Notes: a model not told the origin generated them from the letters alone. Shown: positions 34,072-45,179, counted from the first letter of the stretch. The stretch is 59,946 bases of DNA from Gemmatimonadota bacterium (GCA_003248075.1 QJYK01000218.1:1-59946), one strand, 5' to 3'. Translations and numbers: made by a program.

Positions 34072-34592
34072 GGGTTCCTTCCTTTGGTTCCGTTCGAGTG
34101 GTCGTGGGCGACCCCACATCGAGCTCGTTCCGTTCGGGCCTCTGTGGCCTCCTCTCGCATCAGCGGCCAGGTAGGGGCAAGGCAGGTGCCAACCGGCCCG
34201 AATAAGCCGGATTTCGGGGCGGCCTCGCTCCGGTCAGGCGCCCGCATCCCGAGCCACTTCGGAGCGCCGCGGACGGGAACGCAGTCCGGATGACTTCGTA
34301 ATAAACGCTTTATTCACAATGCTTTATACATCGTCATGGGCGGCAGGATGGCTTGGACAGGACGAGGGGAGCCCGCGCCCAGCCGGCGGAGGCCCTCCGG
34401 CGGGAGTCTGGTCAATACATTTGTTTACCGCCTTCGGGCCCCGGCTCGCCGCGGGACCTTTCAAATTGCAAGACCTGTTGCGATTTCATGGCCGCGGGCA
34501 ACCCTCCTCCCGCGTCGGGCCGGCCCGGATCGGGGACGTCTCGAGCGTGCGCACTCGCGACCCCGGCTTGACCCGCCTCATATTGCCGGTCC
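34072..34592. promoter_or_regulatory. Divergent intergenic region with an AT-rich dyad upstream of the fimbrial operon
   Basis: This 521-bp spacer separates the fimbrial operon (leftward) from the sulfatase gene (rightward) and holds no gene I support. Its notable part is AT-rich, 34299-34330: AATAAA-CGC-TTTATT (34300-34314) is a perfect dyad, and GCTTTAT occurs twice 14 bp apart (34307 and 34321), with TATACA at 34325-34330 as a possible -10. A second AT-richer patch lies near 34411-34432. These stand out sharply from the GC-rich surroundings and probably carry the promoter and operator for one or both directions. Confidence 0.45.
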
Positions 34593-36116
34593 ATGCGGAG
34601 CCATTCTCGGATCGCCCCAGCCCTTTTCGGCGTCCTGGCCGCCTGCGCGGCCGACCAGGAGCCGAGCCGCCCGAACGTCCTGTTCGTGTTCTCGGACGAC
34701 CATGCCGCCCAGGCGATCTCGGCCTACGGGTCGGTGCTCAATCGTACGCCGAACATCGATCGACTCGCGCGCGAGGGAATGCTCTTCCGCAACGCCTTCG
34801 TCACGAACTCGATCTGTGCGCCCAGCCGGGCGACGGTTCTGACCGGCCAGTACGGACATCTCAACGGTGTCCCCACGAATCGTGACTCGCTGCACTCCAC
34901 GGCGATCACCTTCCCGGGCCTGCTGCGGGATGCAGGATATCAGACGGCGATTGTTGGAAAGTGGCACCTCAAGGCGCGGCCGCGGGGCTTCGACCATTAC
35001 GAGGTGTTGAGGGACCAGGGGACGTACTACAACCCCGTGTTCTTTACGCCCGATGACAGCGTGGCGTACGAGGGGTATACCACCGATCTGATCACCGACC
35101 GCGCGCTGGCGTGGCTCGAGCACGGGAGGGACCCGGAGCGTCCCTTCCTGCTCATGTATCAGCACAAGGCGCCCCACCGGGAGTGGGCGCCGGGGCCGGA
35201 GCAGCTGGACCTCTACGAGGCCGGGGATCTCCCTGAGCCCCCGACGCTGTTCGACGATTGGGTGGGGCGCTCGTCTGCCGCGCGTACGCAAGAGATGACG
35301 ATCGCACGGGACCTCACCGAGCGCGACCTGAAGCTGGTCCCGCCCTCCAACCTCACCGACGGCCAGCGAGCCCGATGGGACGCGGCGTATGCGCCGCGGA
35401 ACGAGGAGCTCGCTACGGCGGGGCTCGAGGGTGAGGCACTCGTGCGCTGGAAATACCAGCGATACATCAAGGACTATCTGCGCGTGATCGCATCGGTCGA
35501 CGACAACCTGGGCCGGGTGCTCGACTACCTCGACCGCGCGGGCCTCGCGGAGAACACGGTCGTCGTGTACACCTCCGACCAGGGCTTCTTCCTGGGGGAG
35601 CACGGTTGGTTCGACAAGCGCTGGATGTACGAGGAATCGCTACGGACCCCGCTTCTGGTCCGGTGGCCTGCCGCGATCACACCGGGATCGGTCAACGAAG
35701 ATCTGGTCCAGAACCTGGACCTCGCTGAGACCTTCCTCGAGCTCGCGGGAGTGCCGGTTCCGCCCGGGATGCAGGGCAGGAGCCTGGTCCCCCTGCTGCG
35801 CGGCCAGACGCTTCCGGACTGGCGGGACGCGATCTACTACCAGTACTTCGAGTATCCTGGCTGGCACATGGTCCGCCGGCATTACGGGATTCGCACGCGC
35901 TCACACAAGCTCATCCACTACTACGAGATCGGTGAGTGGGAGCTCTTCGACCTGGAGGCGGATCCGCAGGAGCTGCACAGCGTATGGGGGTACCCGGCGT
36001 ATGCGGGGATCCAGGCGCGGCTGAGCCAGCGGCTCGATTCTCTGCGGGCGCACTTCGCGGTCCCGGCCCAGGACGCCGTGCCGTACGTGCCGTGGCCGCC
36101 CGACCCCGCGGGGTGA
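34593..36116 (+). CDS. Sulfatase (formylglycine-type), lipoprotein
   Basis: 507 residues. The signal ends GVLAACA, placing a lipid-anchored Cys at residue 18. The type I sulfatase signature ICAPSRATVLTGQ has the modifiable Cys75 in CxPSR and Arg79. Metal ligands include Asp35-Asp36 in SDDH and a later pair in TSDQGFFLGEHG; GKWHL supplies the conserved Lys and His. The C-terminus contains the usual HKLIHYYEIGEWELFDLEADPQE module. It hydrolyses sulfate esters, probably on glycans, at the periplasmic or outer surface. It needs a formylglycine-generating enzyme; the SUMF1-like protein at the left end of this window lacks the catalytic cysteines and is not that enzyme. Confidence 0.92.
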   Translation: MRSHSRIAPALFGVLAACAADQEPSRPNVLFVFSDDHAAQAISAYGSVLNRTPNIDRLAREGMLFRNAFVTNSICAPSRATVLTGQYGHLNGVPTNRDSLHSTAITFPGLLRDAGYQTAIVGKWHLKARPRGFDHYEVLRDQGTYYNPVFFTPDDSVAYEGYTTDLITDRALAWLEHGRDPERPFLLMYQHKAPHREWAPGPEQLDLYEAGDLPEPPTLFDDWVGRSSAARTQEMTIARDLTERDLKLVPPSNLTDGQRARWDAAYAPRNEELATAGLEGEALVRWKYQRYIKDYLRVIASVDDNLGRVLDYLDRAGLAENTVVVYTSDQGFFLGEHGWFDKRWMYEESLRTPLLVRWPAAITPGSVNEDLVQNLDLAETFLELAGVPVPPGMQGRSLVPLLRGQTLPDWRDAIYYQYFEYPGWHMVRRHYGIRTRSHKLIHYYEIGEWELFDLEADPQELHSVWGYPAYAGIQARLSQRLDSLRAHFAVPAQDAVPYVPWPPDPAG

Positions 36117-36131
36117 GGTCGCTCGGTCCCG

Positions 36132-37088
36132 TCAGCGCTCGGGCACCGGACGGAGGTCGGATCCATCCGGCCTGATGGAGAACAGCCGACTTTCTCCGTC
36201 CACGTAGCGCCCGAAGAAGAGCCGTGTGCCGTCAGGGCTCCAACTGGCGTTTCCGCTGTCCACGTCATCCAGGAGCCGCCGCGGCTCCGCCTGGCCCTCG
36301 ACCTCGATCGCGAACAGGCTCCAACGGTCCGACTCGAAATCACCGGAGATGAACGAGAGCGTGGTGCCGTCGGGAGACCACCGGGGGTACCAGTCGGCGT
36401 CGGCGCGGGACGTGAGGCGTCGGGCGTGGGATCCGTCACGATCCATGACCCAGATGTCGTCGTTGCCGGCCCGGTCGGATACGAACGCGATGCGCCGGCC
36501 GTCCGGCGACCAGCGCGGGGAGGAATCGGAGGACGAAGTGGGGGCGACGCTCCGGACACCACTCCCGTCCGCGGCCATGACGAAGAGGTCGGGGCTTCCG
36601 TTGCGATCCGACGAGAAGGCGATGAGCGATCCGTCGGGGGACCAGTCCGGGGCCCATTCCGCCGAGGGAGTCCGGGTGAGATTCTCCTGGCCCGACCCGT
36701 CGTCCGCCATCAGGTAGATCTCGTCGTTGCCGTCCCGCGACGATTTGAAAGCGATGCGGCGCCCGTCGGGGGACCAGGCGATGTCGGCATCGAAGGCGTC
36801 GTTCTCCGTCAGACGCGCGGGAGCGCCTCCCGAGATGCTCGACACGAAGATCTCGAAGTTGATCGCCCGATCGTGGCTCACCCCCGGAGCGTTGGACAGG
36901 AAGGCCAGACGAACCCCGTCGGGGGAGACCGCCGGGTGCGTCGCGCTGCCCGGACCCAGTAGCACGTTCCGTGGCTCGTCGTTGGCCTCGTCGGGGAGAG
37001 ACGCACCCGGCGACGGGCGCTCACCACCGCACGACGCCAGAACTGTCACGGTGACCGCGATCCGTCCGTAGCCCATGTCCTCCCCCAT
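36132..37088 (-). CDS. PD40/TolB-like beta-propeller lipoprotein
   Basis: 318 residues (314 if the second ATG, four codons on, is used). The N-terminus IAVTVTVLASCGGE is a lipobox. The body is six or so WD40-like PD40 blades, each with an SPDG turn: AVSPDGVRLAFLSN, AWSPDGRRIAFKSSRDGNDEIY, DWSPDGSLIAFSSDRNGSPDLF, RWSPDGRRIAFVSDRAGNDDIW and so on. Such propellers bind proteins or small molecules in the periplasm. It converges on the sulfatase (15 bp between stops) and lies downstream of the TPR kinase on the same strand, with an inverted repeat directly before its start. Confidence 0.87.
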   Translation of the reverse strand: MGEDMGYGRIAVTVTVLASCGGERPSPGASLPDEANDEPRNVLLGPGSATHPAVSPDGVRLAFLSNAPGVSHDRAINFEIFVSSISGGAPARLTENDAFDADIAWSPDGRRIAFKSSRDGNDEIYLMADDGSGQENLTRTPSAEWAPDWSPDGSLIAFSSDRNGSPDLFVMAADGSGVRSVAPTSSSDSSPRWSPDGRRIAFVSDRAGNDDIWVMDRDGSHARRLTSRADADWYPRWSPDGTTLSFISGDFESDRWSLFAIEVEGQAEPRRLLDDVDSGNASWSPDGTRLFFGRYVDGESRLFSIRPDGSDLRPVPER

Positions 37089-37092
37089 CCCT

Positions 37093-37122
37093 GGCGATCA
37101 ACTAGATGTATAGTAGATCGCC
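37093..37122. promoter_or_regulatory. 30-bp inverted repeat directly upstream of the PD40 lipoprotein gene
   Basis: GGCGATCAACTA (37093-37104) and TAGTAGATCGCC (37111-37122) are complementary at 11 of 12 positions around GATGTA. On the minus strand TACTAT and TATACA within it resemble a -10, so it may be an operator on a short-leader promoter; alternatively it is the terminator of the kinase transcript, whose stop lies 37 bp upstream. Confidence 0.45.
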
Positions 37123-37159
37123 GCCGGGGTTCCCGCAAGGCAGCCACGCAACGCGTCGG

Positions 37160-39652
<2,493 letters not shown>

Positions 39653-39700
39653 GACTCGCTCGGGCTTGGTGTCTCCCGAGTGAGTCTTACCGGAATCCGC

Positions 39701-41242
39701 TCAGTTCGGGCTCACCGGCCGGGTGGAGGCCGCGATGCCCGACGTGCGGTCGATGAAGGCGTCGAGAGTCTCCTTCCAGAGGGGGAGCACCGGCTCGTGG
39801 ACATACATCATGTGTCCAGCCTCGAAGTCGGCCCGGGCGATGTTGTCGCGCAGGTCGGGCGGGAGCCCCAGGTGGTCCATCGTCCACACGGCGGCGAAGT
39901 AGGGTGTCGCCAGGTCGTAGAGGCCGTTGACGAGCAGGACCTCGAGCTTCGGATTCCGCTCGAGCGCCGACTTGAGGTCGGGGCCAACGTTGGTAAGTCC
40001 GGTTTGGCCGAAGCCCACGTTGGGGCCGTGCGACCAGTTCCACGGCTGCACGTTGCCGCTGGGCACGTATTCCCGTGTCCCGTCGTATCCGAGCTCGTCC
40101 CGCAGGTACGTGTTCCAGGCCGCGGCGAACGGAGCGCTGATGGCGGAGGATTGGGGGTCCTGGTCCGGCGTGCGCGCCAGCAGGTCTCCCGAGGGACCGG
40201 TGAATCGGGAATCGAGCCGCCCGATCACCTGTCTTCGCTCGCGCAACAACTCCTTCTCGAATTCCGGGGCCGTCACACGCATGTCCGCCCGTTCGATGAA
40301 GTCCGTGCTGAGACCCGTGTACCGGTGGAGCCGCTGGATCACGCGTCCCCGCTCCGCCTGGTCGAGTCGATTCCCCGCGAGCAGGGCCGAGGCATAGTCT
40401 CCGAGGGCGAACGCCTCTACCTCGGCCATGAACGAGTCGAGATCCGGGGCCGGTTCGGGGAGCGCGTCCAGGTATCTCGCCGTCAAGGCGTACGAGGGGA
40501 GGTTCACGACGTAGGCGATGTCGTCGTTCGGGGAGAAGATCAGTGTCTGGAGATCGAGGACGGCTGAGACGAGCACGACGCCGTTCAGGTCGATGTTGGC
40601 TCTCTGGAGCGTGCTCGACAGCAGTGCCGAGCGCATCGTTCCGTAGCTTTCGCCCAGGAGGTACTTGGGCGAGTTCCATCGCCCGTGCTCCGAGAGGAAG
40701 CGTTGAACGAACTGGGTGAGCGAGCGCGCATCCTCGTCCACGCCCCAGAACGTGGATCCCTCGGTGTCACCCAGCGGCCGGCTGAAGCCCGTGCCTATGG
40801 GGTCCACCATGACGACGTCGGTCTTGTCGAGAAGCGTGAACGGATTGTCCCGGACGACGTACGGCGCGGGGTCGGAGTGCTCCGTTCCCGGCGTCGATAC
40901 GCGCTTCGGGCCCATGATCCCCATGTGGAGCCAGAAGGACGACGAGCCGGGGCCGCCGTTATAGGAGAACATGATCGGCCGGCGTGAGCGGTCTGCCACC
41001 CCCGATCGGATGTAGGCCGTGTAGAAGATCTCCCCCGTCGCCTTGTCGTCGCCGTCCCGCAGGATGATGCTCCCCACGGTCGCGTCGTACTCCACCATCT
41101 CCCCCCCCACGCGGACGGAATGATGGCTCTGCCATCGTGACGGCTCCGGCGGTGTCGCGGCGGTGGCCGACCCCTGGGCGTGGGCGGGCGGAGCGAGGGG
41201 AGCCAGGAGCGCGACCGCGAGGAGGGCGGAGCGTGTCTTCAT
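39701..41242 (-). CDS. Secreted serine carboxypeptidase, peptidase family S10
   Basis: 513 residues with signal peptide (SALLAVALLAPLAPPAHAQ) and a GGGAAG-like ribosome site (GGGAAG, six bases from ATG). The alpha/beta-hydrolase carboxypeptidase motifs are complete: oxyanion and substrate loop FSYNGGPGSSS (93-102), DPIGTGFS, nucleophile Ser199 in LGESYGT, Asp443 in NGLYDLATPY and His477 in EAGHMMY. Bacterial S10 enzymes trim C-terminal residues from peptides at acidic pH. It is divergent from the asparaginase/MarR/D-aminoacylase operon with a 162-bp shared promoter region, suggesting joint use in extracytoplasmic peptide breakdown. Confidence 0.9.
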   Translation of the reverse strand: MKTRSALLAVALLAPLAPPAHAQGSATAATPPEPSRWQSHHSVRVGGEMVEYDATVGSIILRDGDDKATGEIFYTAYIRSGVADRSRRPIMFSYNGGPGSSSFWLHMGIMGPKRVSTPGTEHSDPAPYVVRDNPFTLLDKTDVVMVDPIGTGFSRPLGDTEGSTFWGVDEDARSLTQFVQRFLSEHGRWNSPKYLLGESYGTMRSALLSSTLQRANIDLNGVVLVSAVLDLQTLIFSPNDDIAYVVNLPSYALTARYLDALPEPAPDLDSFMAEVEAFALGDYASALLAGNRLDQAERGRVIQRLHRYTGLSTDFIERADMRVTAPEFEKELLRERRQVIGRLDSRFTGPSGDLLARTPDQDPQSSAISAPFAAAWNTYLRDELGYDGTREYVPSGNVQPWNWSHGPNVGFGQTGLTNVGPDLKSALERNPKLEVLLVNGLYDLATPYFAAVWTMDHLGLPPDLRDNIARADFEAGHMMYVHEPVLPLWKETLDAFIDRTSGIAASTRPVSPN

Positions 41243-41404
41243 CGTGGGCTTCCCGGGTTTCGGGGCGGCACGTCGTCGTGGACGGGCCCCAACATGGACG
41301 GGAGGAGCCCGTGCGGCAAACGGTCGACGACCGCCCCGGGGTCGACTTTCCAGTGGCGTCGGCGACGCATAGGATGGCCCCGGAACCACTGCCGGGAGCC
41401 TTCC

Positions 41405-42463
41405 GTGAGATCCTTGAACCGCCGTTCGTTCCTTCGTGGGTCGTTCGCCTTCGGGGCGGGCGCCGCGGCCGTCGGCCGGGTACCCCGTCTCGGCGCCATC
41501 CCTGCGTCCCGTCAGGTGACGCCCATGATCGTCACCAGCCACGAGAACGCGACGGGTCAGCGGGCTGTTGCCGAAGCGTGGCAGATCCTCGCTTCGGGCG
41601 GGAGCGCCCTGGACGCGGTCGAGCGAGGAGCAAACGTCATCGAGGCCGACCCCGAAGACACTTCGGTGGGGTACGGTGGACTGCCCAACCAGGACGGAGT
41701 GGTCCAGTTGGACGCGTCGATCATGGACGGGCGCACCTACAGCGCTGGATCGGTGGCGTCGTTGGAAAACATCATGCACCCGTCGTCCGTCGCTCGCCTC
41801 GTCATGGAGCGCACCGACCACGTGATGCTGGTGGGGCCGGGGGCCCTCGCGTTCGCGAAGTCCTTCGGATTTCCCGAAGAGAACCTCCTCACGGAGCGTG
41901 CTCGCGAGATCTGGGTGCGCTGGCGTGAGTCTCATTCCAGCTCGGACGACTGGGGCCCTCCCGAGCACCTCGCGGGTCGCGTGTCGGACGGAGGGGACGT
42001 GGAGTCCCAGCACGGGACGACCAACGTGTTGGCCGTGGACGCGAACGGCGACATCGCGGGAATCACGACCACCAGCGGGATGGCCTGGAAGATCCCGGGC
42101 CGTGTCGGCGATTCACCGATCGTCGGCGCAGGGCTCTATGTGGACAATGCGGTGGGGGCGGCGGGCGCCACCGGACGAGGCGAGGACGTCATCAAATCCT
42201 GCGCATCCTATTTCGTGGTGATGCGCATGCGGGACGGTCGGACACCCCAGGAAGCGTGCGAAGACGCCATCGAGATGATCGTGGAACGCTATCGCGCCGT
42301 GGGGCTGGACTTCGTGCCTGCCGAGAAATTCGTGGCCATCAACAAGGCCGGCGCGTACGGATGCGCATGGATGGGCATCGAAGGCTCGCCGCGTATGTCG
42401 GTGCGCAACGGTGAGGGCCTGTCGACGTACGAGGGCACCGCACACCATCCGCCGGCCCGGTGA
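41405..42463 (+). CDS. Tat-exported N4-(beta-N-acetylglucosaminyl)-L-asparaginase / isoaspartyl peptidase family
   Basis: 352 residues from GTG 41405, six bases after GGGAG. A twin-arginine signal (NRRSFLRGSFAFGAGAAA) precedes an Ntn-hydrolase of the asparaginase-2 family. Autocleavage should occur before Thr205 in SQHGTTNVLAVD, exposing it as nucleophile. Downstream the family block TTTSGMAWKIPGRVGDSP and GLYVDNAVGAAGATGRGE is nearly canonical. Members remove GlcNAc-Asn links or isoaspartyl residues. Export makes a scavenging role on glycopeptides likely. It opens an operon with marR and a D-aminoacylase-like gene and faces the S10 carboxypeptidase. Confidence 0.9.
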   Translation: MRSLNRRSFLRGSFAFGAGAAAVGRVPRLGAIPASRQVTPMIVTSHENATGQRAVAEAWQILASGGSALDAVERGANVIEADPEDTSVGYGGLPNQDGVVQLDASIMDGRTYSAGSVASLENIMHPSSVARLVMERTDHVMLVGPGALAFAKSFGFPEENLLTERAREIWVRWRESHSSSDDWGPPEHLAGRVSDGGDVESQHGTTNVLAVDANGDIAGITTTSGMAWKIPGRVGDSPIVGAGLYVDNAVGAAGATGRGEDVIKSCASYFVVMRMRDGRTPQEACEDAIEMIVERYRAVGLDFVPAEKFVAINKAGAYGCAWMGIEGSPRMSVRNGEGLSTYEGTAHHPPAR

Positions 42464-42492
42464 GAGCGATTCTGACATTGACACCTGATGCG

Positions 42493-43005
42493 ATGAACGA
42501 ACGAGGGACGGACGACGCTTCCGGGAGCCCTCCGCGGCTGCTGACGGAGCTCCGGCAGCGTCGTCCCTTCCGTTCGAAAGGGCAGGAAGCCTTCCTCGGG
42601 ATCCTGCGCACGGGCGACGTGACGAAGCACCGTTACGCCGAGCTCTTCGCGCCCGAAGGAGTGACCTTCCAGCAGTACAACGTGCTGCGGATCTTGCGCG
42701 GCGCGGGATCCGACGGACTCCCGACGCTGGACATCGGTGAACGCATGATCGAGCGGACTCCCGGCGTCACACGCATCGTGGATCGTCTGGAGGCCAAGGG
42801 ATTGGCCTACCGAGACCGTGGTGTCTCGGATCGACGCCAGGTCTGGTGCCGGATCACCGAGGCGGGCCTGGCCCTGTTGGCCAAGGTCGAGGAGCCGGTC
42901 CATCAGATCGACAATGCCCTCTTTGCCGGCCTCACCGCGGAGGAGCTCGACACGCTCATCCGCCTTCTGGACACCGTGCGCGAGGGTCTCGCGCGCGACG
43001 ACTGA
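42493..43005 (+). CDS. MarR-family transcriptional regulator
   Basis: 170 residues. The winged helix runs through FAPEGVTFQQYNVLRILR, LDIGERMIERTPGVTRIVDRLEAKGLAYR and the wing DRGVSDRRQVWCRITEAG, all typical of MarR. An alternative GTG at 42460 overlaps the asparaginase stop and would add 11 residues through translational coupling. Enclosed between two peptidase-type genes, it probably regulates this operon and possibly the divergent S10 gene. The 41243-41404 spacer is the natural place for its operator, but I see no clean dyad there. Confidence 0.88.
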   Translation: MNERGTDDASGSPPRLLTELRQRRPFRSKGQEAFLGILRTGDVTKHRYAELFAPEGVTFQQYNVLRILRGAGSDGLPTLDIGERMIERTPGVTRIVDRLEAKGLAYRDRGVSDRRQVWCRITEAGLALLAKVEEPVHQIDNALFAGLTAEELDTLIRLLDTVREGLARDD

Positions 43006-43026
43006 TCCCCGAACCCCGGACCTTCC

Positions 43027-44730
43027 GTGAGATTCTCCGCCCGCTCGTCACTGCTCCTCGCCCTCGCGTCGCTCGGCGCTTGTGCCTCCCCCGGCGGATC
43101 GCCCCGCCCCTCGGCCACGACACCGTCCGGAGAGGGCCCGCTGGATCTGGTGATCGAGGGGGGCCGGATCGTGGACGGAACCGGCAACCCATGGTACCCG
43201 GGCGATGTCGGCATACGCGGGGGCCGGATCGTGGCCATCACGCCTCCCGGCATGCTCGCATCGCATCGCGCCGGGCGCCGCGTGAGCGCGCGCAGCATGG
43301 TGGTTGCGCCGGGCTTCATCGACATCCAGAGCCACTCGCGCCCCAACTTCGTCGGCGACGGAGACGGCCGCGTCGTGAGCAAGATCACGATGGGTGTCAC
43401 CACCGAGATCATGGGCGAGGCAAGCACCAACGCGCCCGTCCCAGCGAGCCAGGCCCGCCCAGGCGTCGCGTTTTCGGGCCCAGGCGCCTTCGCCGACTGG
43501 ATCCACGCCATGGAGGAGCACGGCGCCGCCGTCAACTTCGGCTCATTCGTGGGCGCGACCACCATCCGGGTGCTCGGAAAGGGCGAGGCGATGGGCCCCG
43601 CCGGCCCGCGCGAGCTGGGGGTCATGCGCGAAGCCGTCAAGAACGCCATGGAAGACGGCGCGTTCGGCGTGGCTTCGGCGCTCATCTATCCGCCCGGCAA
43701 CTTCGCGTCGACCGACGAATTGGTGGAGATCAATCGCGCGGCCGCGCCGTTCGGTGGCGTCTACATCACGCACATGCGCTCGGAGGCGGATCGCTTCCTG
43801 GAGGCGATCGACGAGGCGATCGAGATCGGGACGCGGGCAGGTGTTCCCGTGGAGATCTATCACCTGAAGGCCGCTGGACGCCGCAACTGGGCCAAGGCCG
43901 GGCTCGCCGTCGCCAAGATCGACTCGGCGCGGGCGGCCGGGGTGGACATCCAGGCCAACATGTATCCATACACCGCCGGGGGAACGGGCCTGACCGCTTG
44001 CTTCCCCCCATGGGCGTCGGCGGACGGCAAGCTGTTCGACAACCTCGCGGATCGCTCGTTGCGCGCGCGCATCCGACAGGAGATCGAACATCAGACCGAG
44101 GACTGGGAGAACCTCTGCGAGCTCGCCACTCCCGAGGGCGTGCTTCTGCTCGGCCTGGACAAGCCCGCGAACCGGAAGTACAGGGGCCGCTACCTGTCCG
44201 ACATCGCGGCCGAGTCGGGCAAGGACTGGATCGACACGGCGTTCGATCTCGTCCTCGACGAGCGCCAGCGCATCGGCACGATCTACTTCCTCATGAGCGA
44301 GGAGAACGTGGCGATGCAGATCGGGCAGCCATGGATCAAGTTCGGCACCGATGCTGGCGGTGAAGATCCGGAGACGGCGGACGGCCTCGCGCACCCGAGG
44401 TCGTACGGTACCTTCACGCGCGTTCTCGGCAGGTATGTCCGGGAGCAGGGCGCGACGACCCTCGAGGAAGCGGTGAGAAAGATGTCGTCGGCCGTCGCGA
44501 CCCGGCTCGGCATCCGCGACCGGGGCCTGCTCGCTGAAGGCTTCTTCGCGGACGTGGTGGTCTTCGATCCGAGCACCGTGGGAGACCTCGCCACCTACGA
44601 GGAGCCCCACCAGCTGAGCGCCGGGATTCGACACGTCTTCGTGAACGGCGTGGCGGTGGTCGACGAAGGGGCGGTTACCGGCGCGCTCCCGGGTCGGCCG
44701 GTGCGCGGACCGGGGTGGACGGGTCGGTGA
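43027..44730 (+). CDS. D-aminoacylase-like amidohydrolase, lipoprotein
   Basis: 567 residues, GTG start, 21 bp after marR. The signal LLLALASLGACASP gives a lipid-anchored Cys19. The amidohydrolase fold (N-acyl-D-amino-acid deacylase group) is clear: LVIEGGRIVDGTGNPWY, APGFIDIQSHS, ITHMRSEADRF, VEIYHLKAAG and FGTDAG. In characterised D-aminoacylase the first motif is HxH; here the first His is Gln (QSH), and the Cys ligand after the third strand is also replaced (TEIMGEAS). The two later histidines and the Asp are kept. It would release D-amino acids or act on related N-acyl or cyclic peptides at the cell envelope. Confidence 0.87.
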   Translation: MRFSARSSLLLALASLGACASPGGSPRPSATTPSGEGPLDLVIEGGRIVDGTGNPWYPGDVGIRGGRIVAITPPGMLASHRAGRRVSARSMVVAPGFIDIQSHSRPNFVGDGDGRVVSKITMGVTTEIMGEASTNAPVPASQARPGVAFSGPGAFADWIHAMEEHGAAVNFGSFVGATTIRVLGKGEAMGPAGPRELGVMREAVKNAMEDGAFGVASALIYPPGNFASTDELVEINRAAAPFGGVYITHMRSEADRFLEAIDEAIEIGTRAGVPVEIYHLKAAGRRNWAKAGLAVAKIDSARAAGVDIQANMYPYTAGGTGLTACFPPWASADGKLFDNLADRSLRARIRQEIEHQTEDWENLCELATPEGVLLLGLDKPANRKYRGRYLSDIAAESGKDWIDTAFDLVLDERQRIGTIYFLMSEENVAMQIGQPWIKFGTDAGGEDPETADGLAHPRSYGTFTRVLGRYVREQGATTLEEAVRKMSSAVATRLGIRDRGLLAEGFFADVVVFDPSTVGDLATYEEPHQLSAGIRHVFVNGVAVVDEGAVTGALPGRPVRGPGWTGR

Positions 44731-44749
44731 TCCCGCTCGGACCCGTTTC

Positions 44750-44784
44750 CTGTGTCACACAGCGGAGACGAGAATCGTCTCTTT
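44750..44784 (+). terminator. Intrinsic terminator after the D-aminoacylase operon
   Basis: GAGACGA (44765-44771) pairs perfectly with TCGTCTC (44775-44781) around GAA and is followed by TTT, 35 bases after the stop codon. Just before it CTGTGT-C-ACACAG (44750-44762) is a second small dyad. This is one of the few hairpins in the window with a T-tract. Confidence 0.55.
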
Positions 44785-44941
44785 ACGGAGGGAGGACGCC
44801 GGAAGGGTCCGGCGCAACCCTTCGGGTGGGACGGGCGTCGAAGGGAGGGGAGGAAGGGTGAAACGGGAGAGGCCCGTGACACGTAGGTGGGGATGAAGCG
44901 GTGACGAAACTGGGCGTTCCGACCCGGTGTGGGAGGGGACG

Positions 44942-45115
44942 ATGAGCATGGACGAACGGATCAGGTTTCTGCTGCGGGCGGCGACCCGCGCAGAATGCGA
45001 GGGCGATGAGCGCATCGCGCGCATCTTCCGCCGCATGGCCGAGGAGGCACGTCCACTCGGGGTGACCGAGTACGAGCCGGCCGGGTTGTCACGGGGGTGG
45101 TGGACGAGGAATTAG
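44942..45115 (+). CDS. Small helical protein, 57 residues
   Basis: ATG 44942 follows GGAGGGG by three bases. The product starts MSMDERIRFLLRAATRAEC and continues EGDERIARIFRRMAEEARPLG, an amphipathic helix-turn-helix pair rich in Arg and Glu, then a short Tyr/Trp-containing tail ending GWWTRN. No signal or membrane segment. It is bounded by two stem-loop terminators (44765-44784 and 45151-45179), so it is a single-gene transcript with a leader of up to about 150 bases that contains further hairpins (for example GCCGGA 44798-44803 with TCCGGC 44808-44813). I recognise no family. The coding call rests on the ribosome site, the helical periodicity and the flanking terminators. Confidence 0.65.
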   Translation: MSMDERIRFLLRAATRAECEGDERIARIFRRMAEEARPLGVTEYEPAGLSRGWWTRN

Positions 45116-45150
45116 AAACGATCCGTCGGGCGGGGCCCATTTGAGTGACG

Positions 45151-45179
45151 GGGCTCGACCTCCCAGTGAGGTCGGGCCC
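45151..45179 (+). terminator. Terminator hairpin after the 57-residue protein gene
   Basis: GGGCTCGACCTC (45151-45162) pairs with GAGGTCGGGCCC (45168-45179), 11 Watson-Crick pairs and one G-U, loop CCAGT, followed by TGATTCGTTT. It starts 36 bases after the small gene's stop and ends 54 bases before the ADOP start. Confidence 0.6.

Noticed and set aside
34313-34342. A plus-strand promoter with TTCACA as -35 for the sulfatase gene
   Set aside because: The sequence 17 bases downstream has no -10 resemblance; TATACA is too close. I kept the region only as an unassigned regulatory island.
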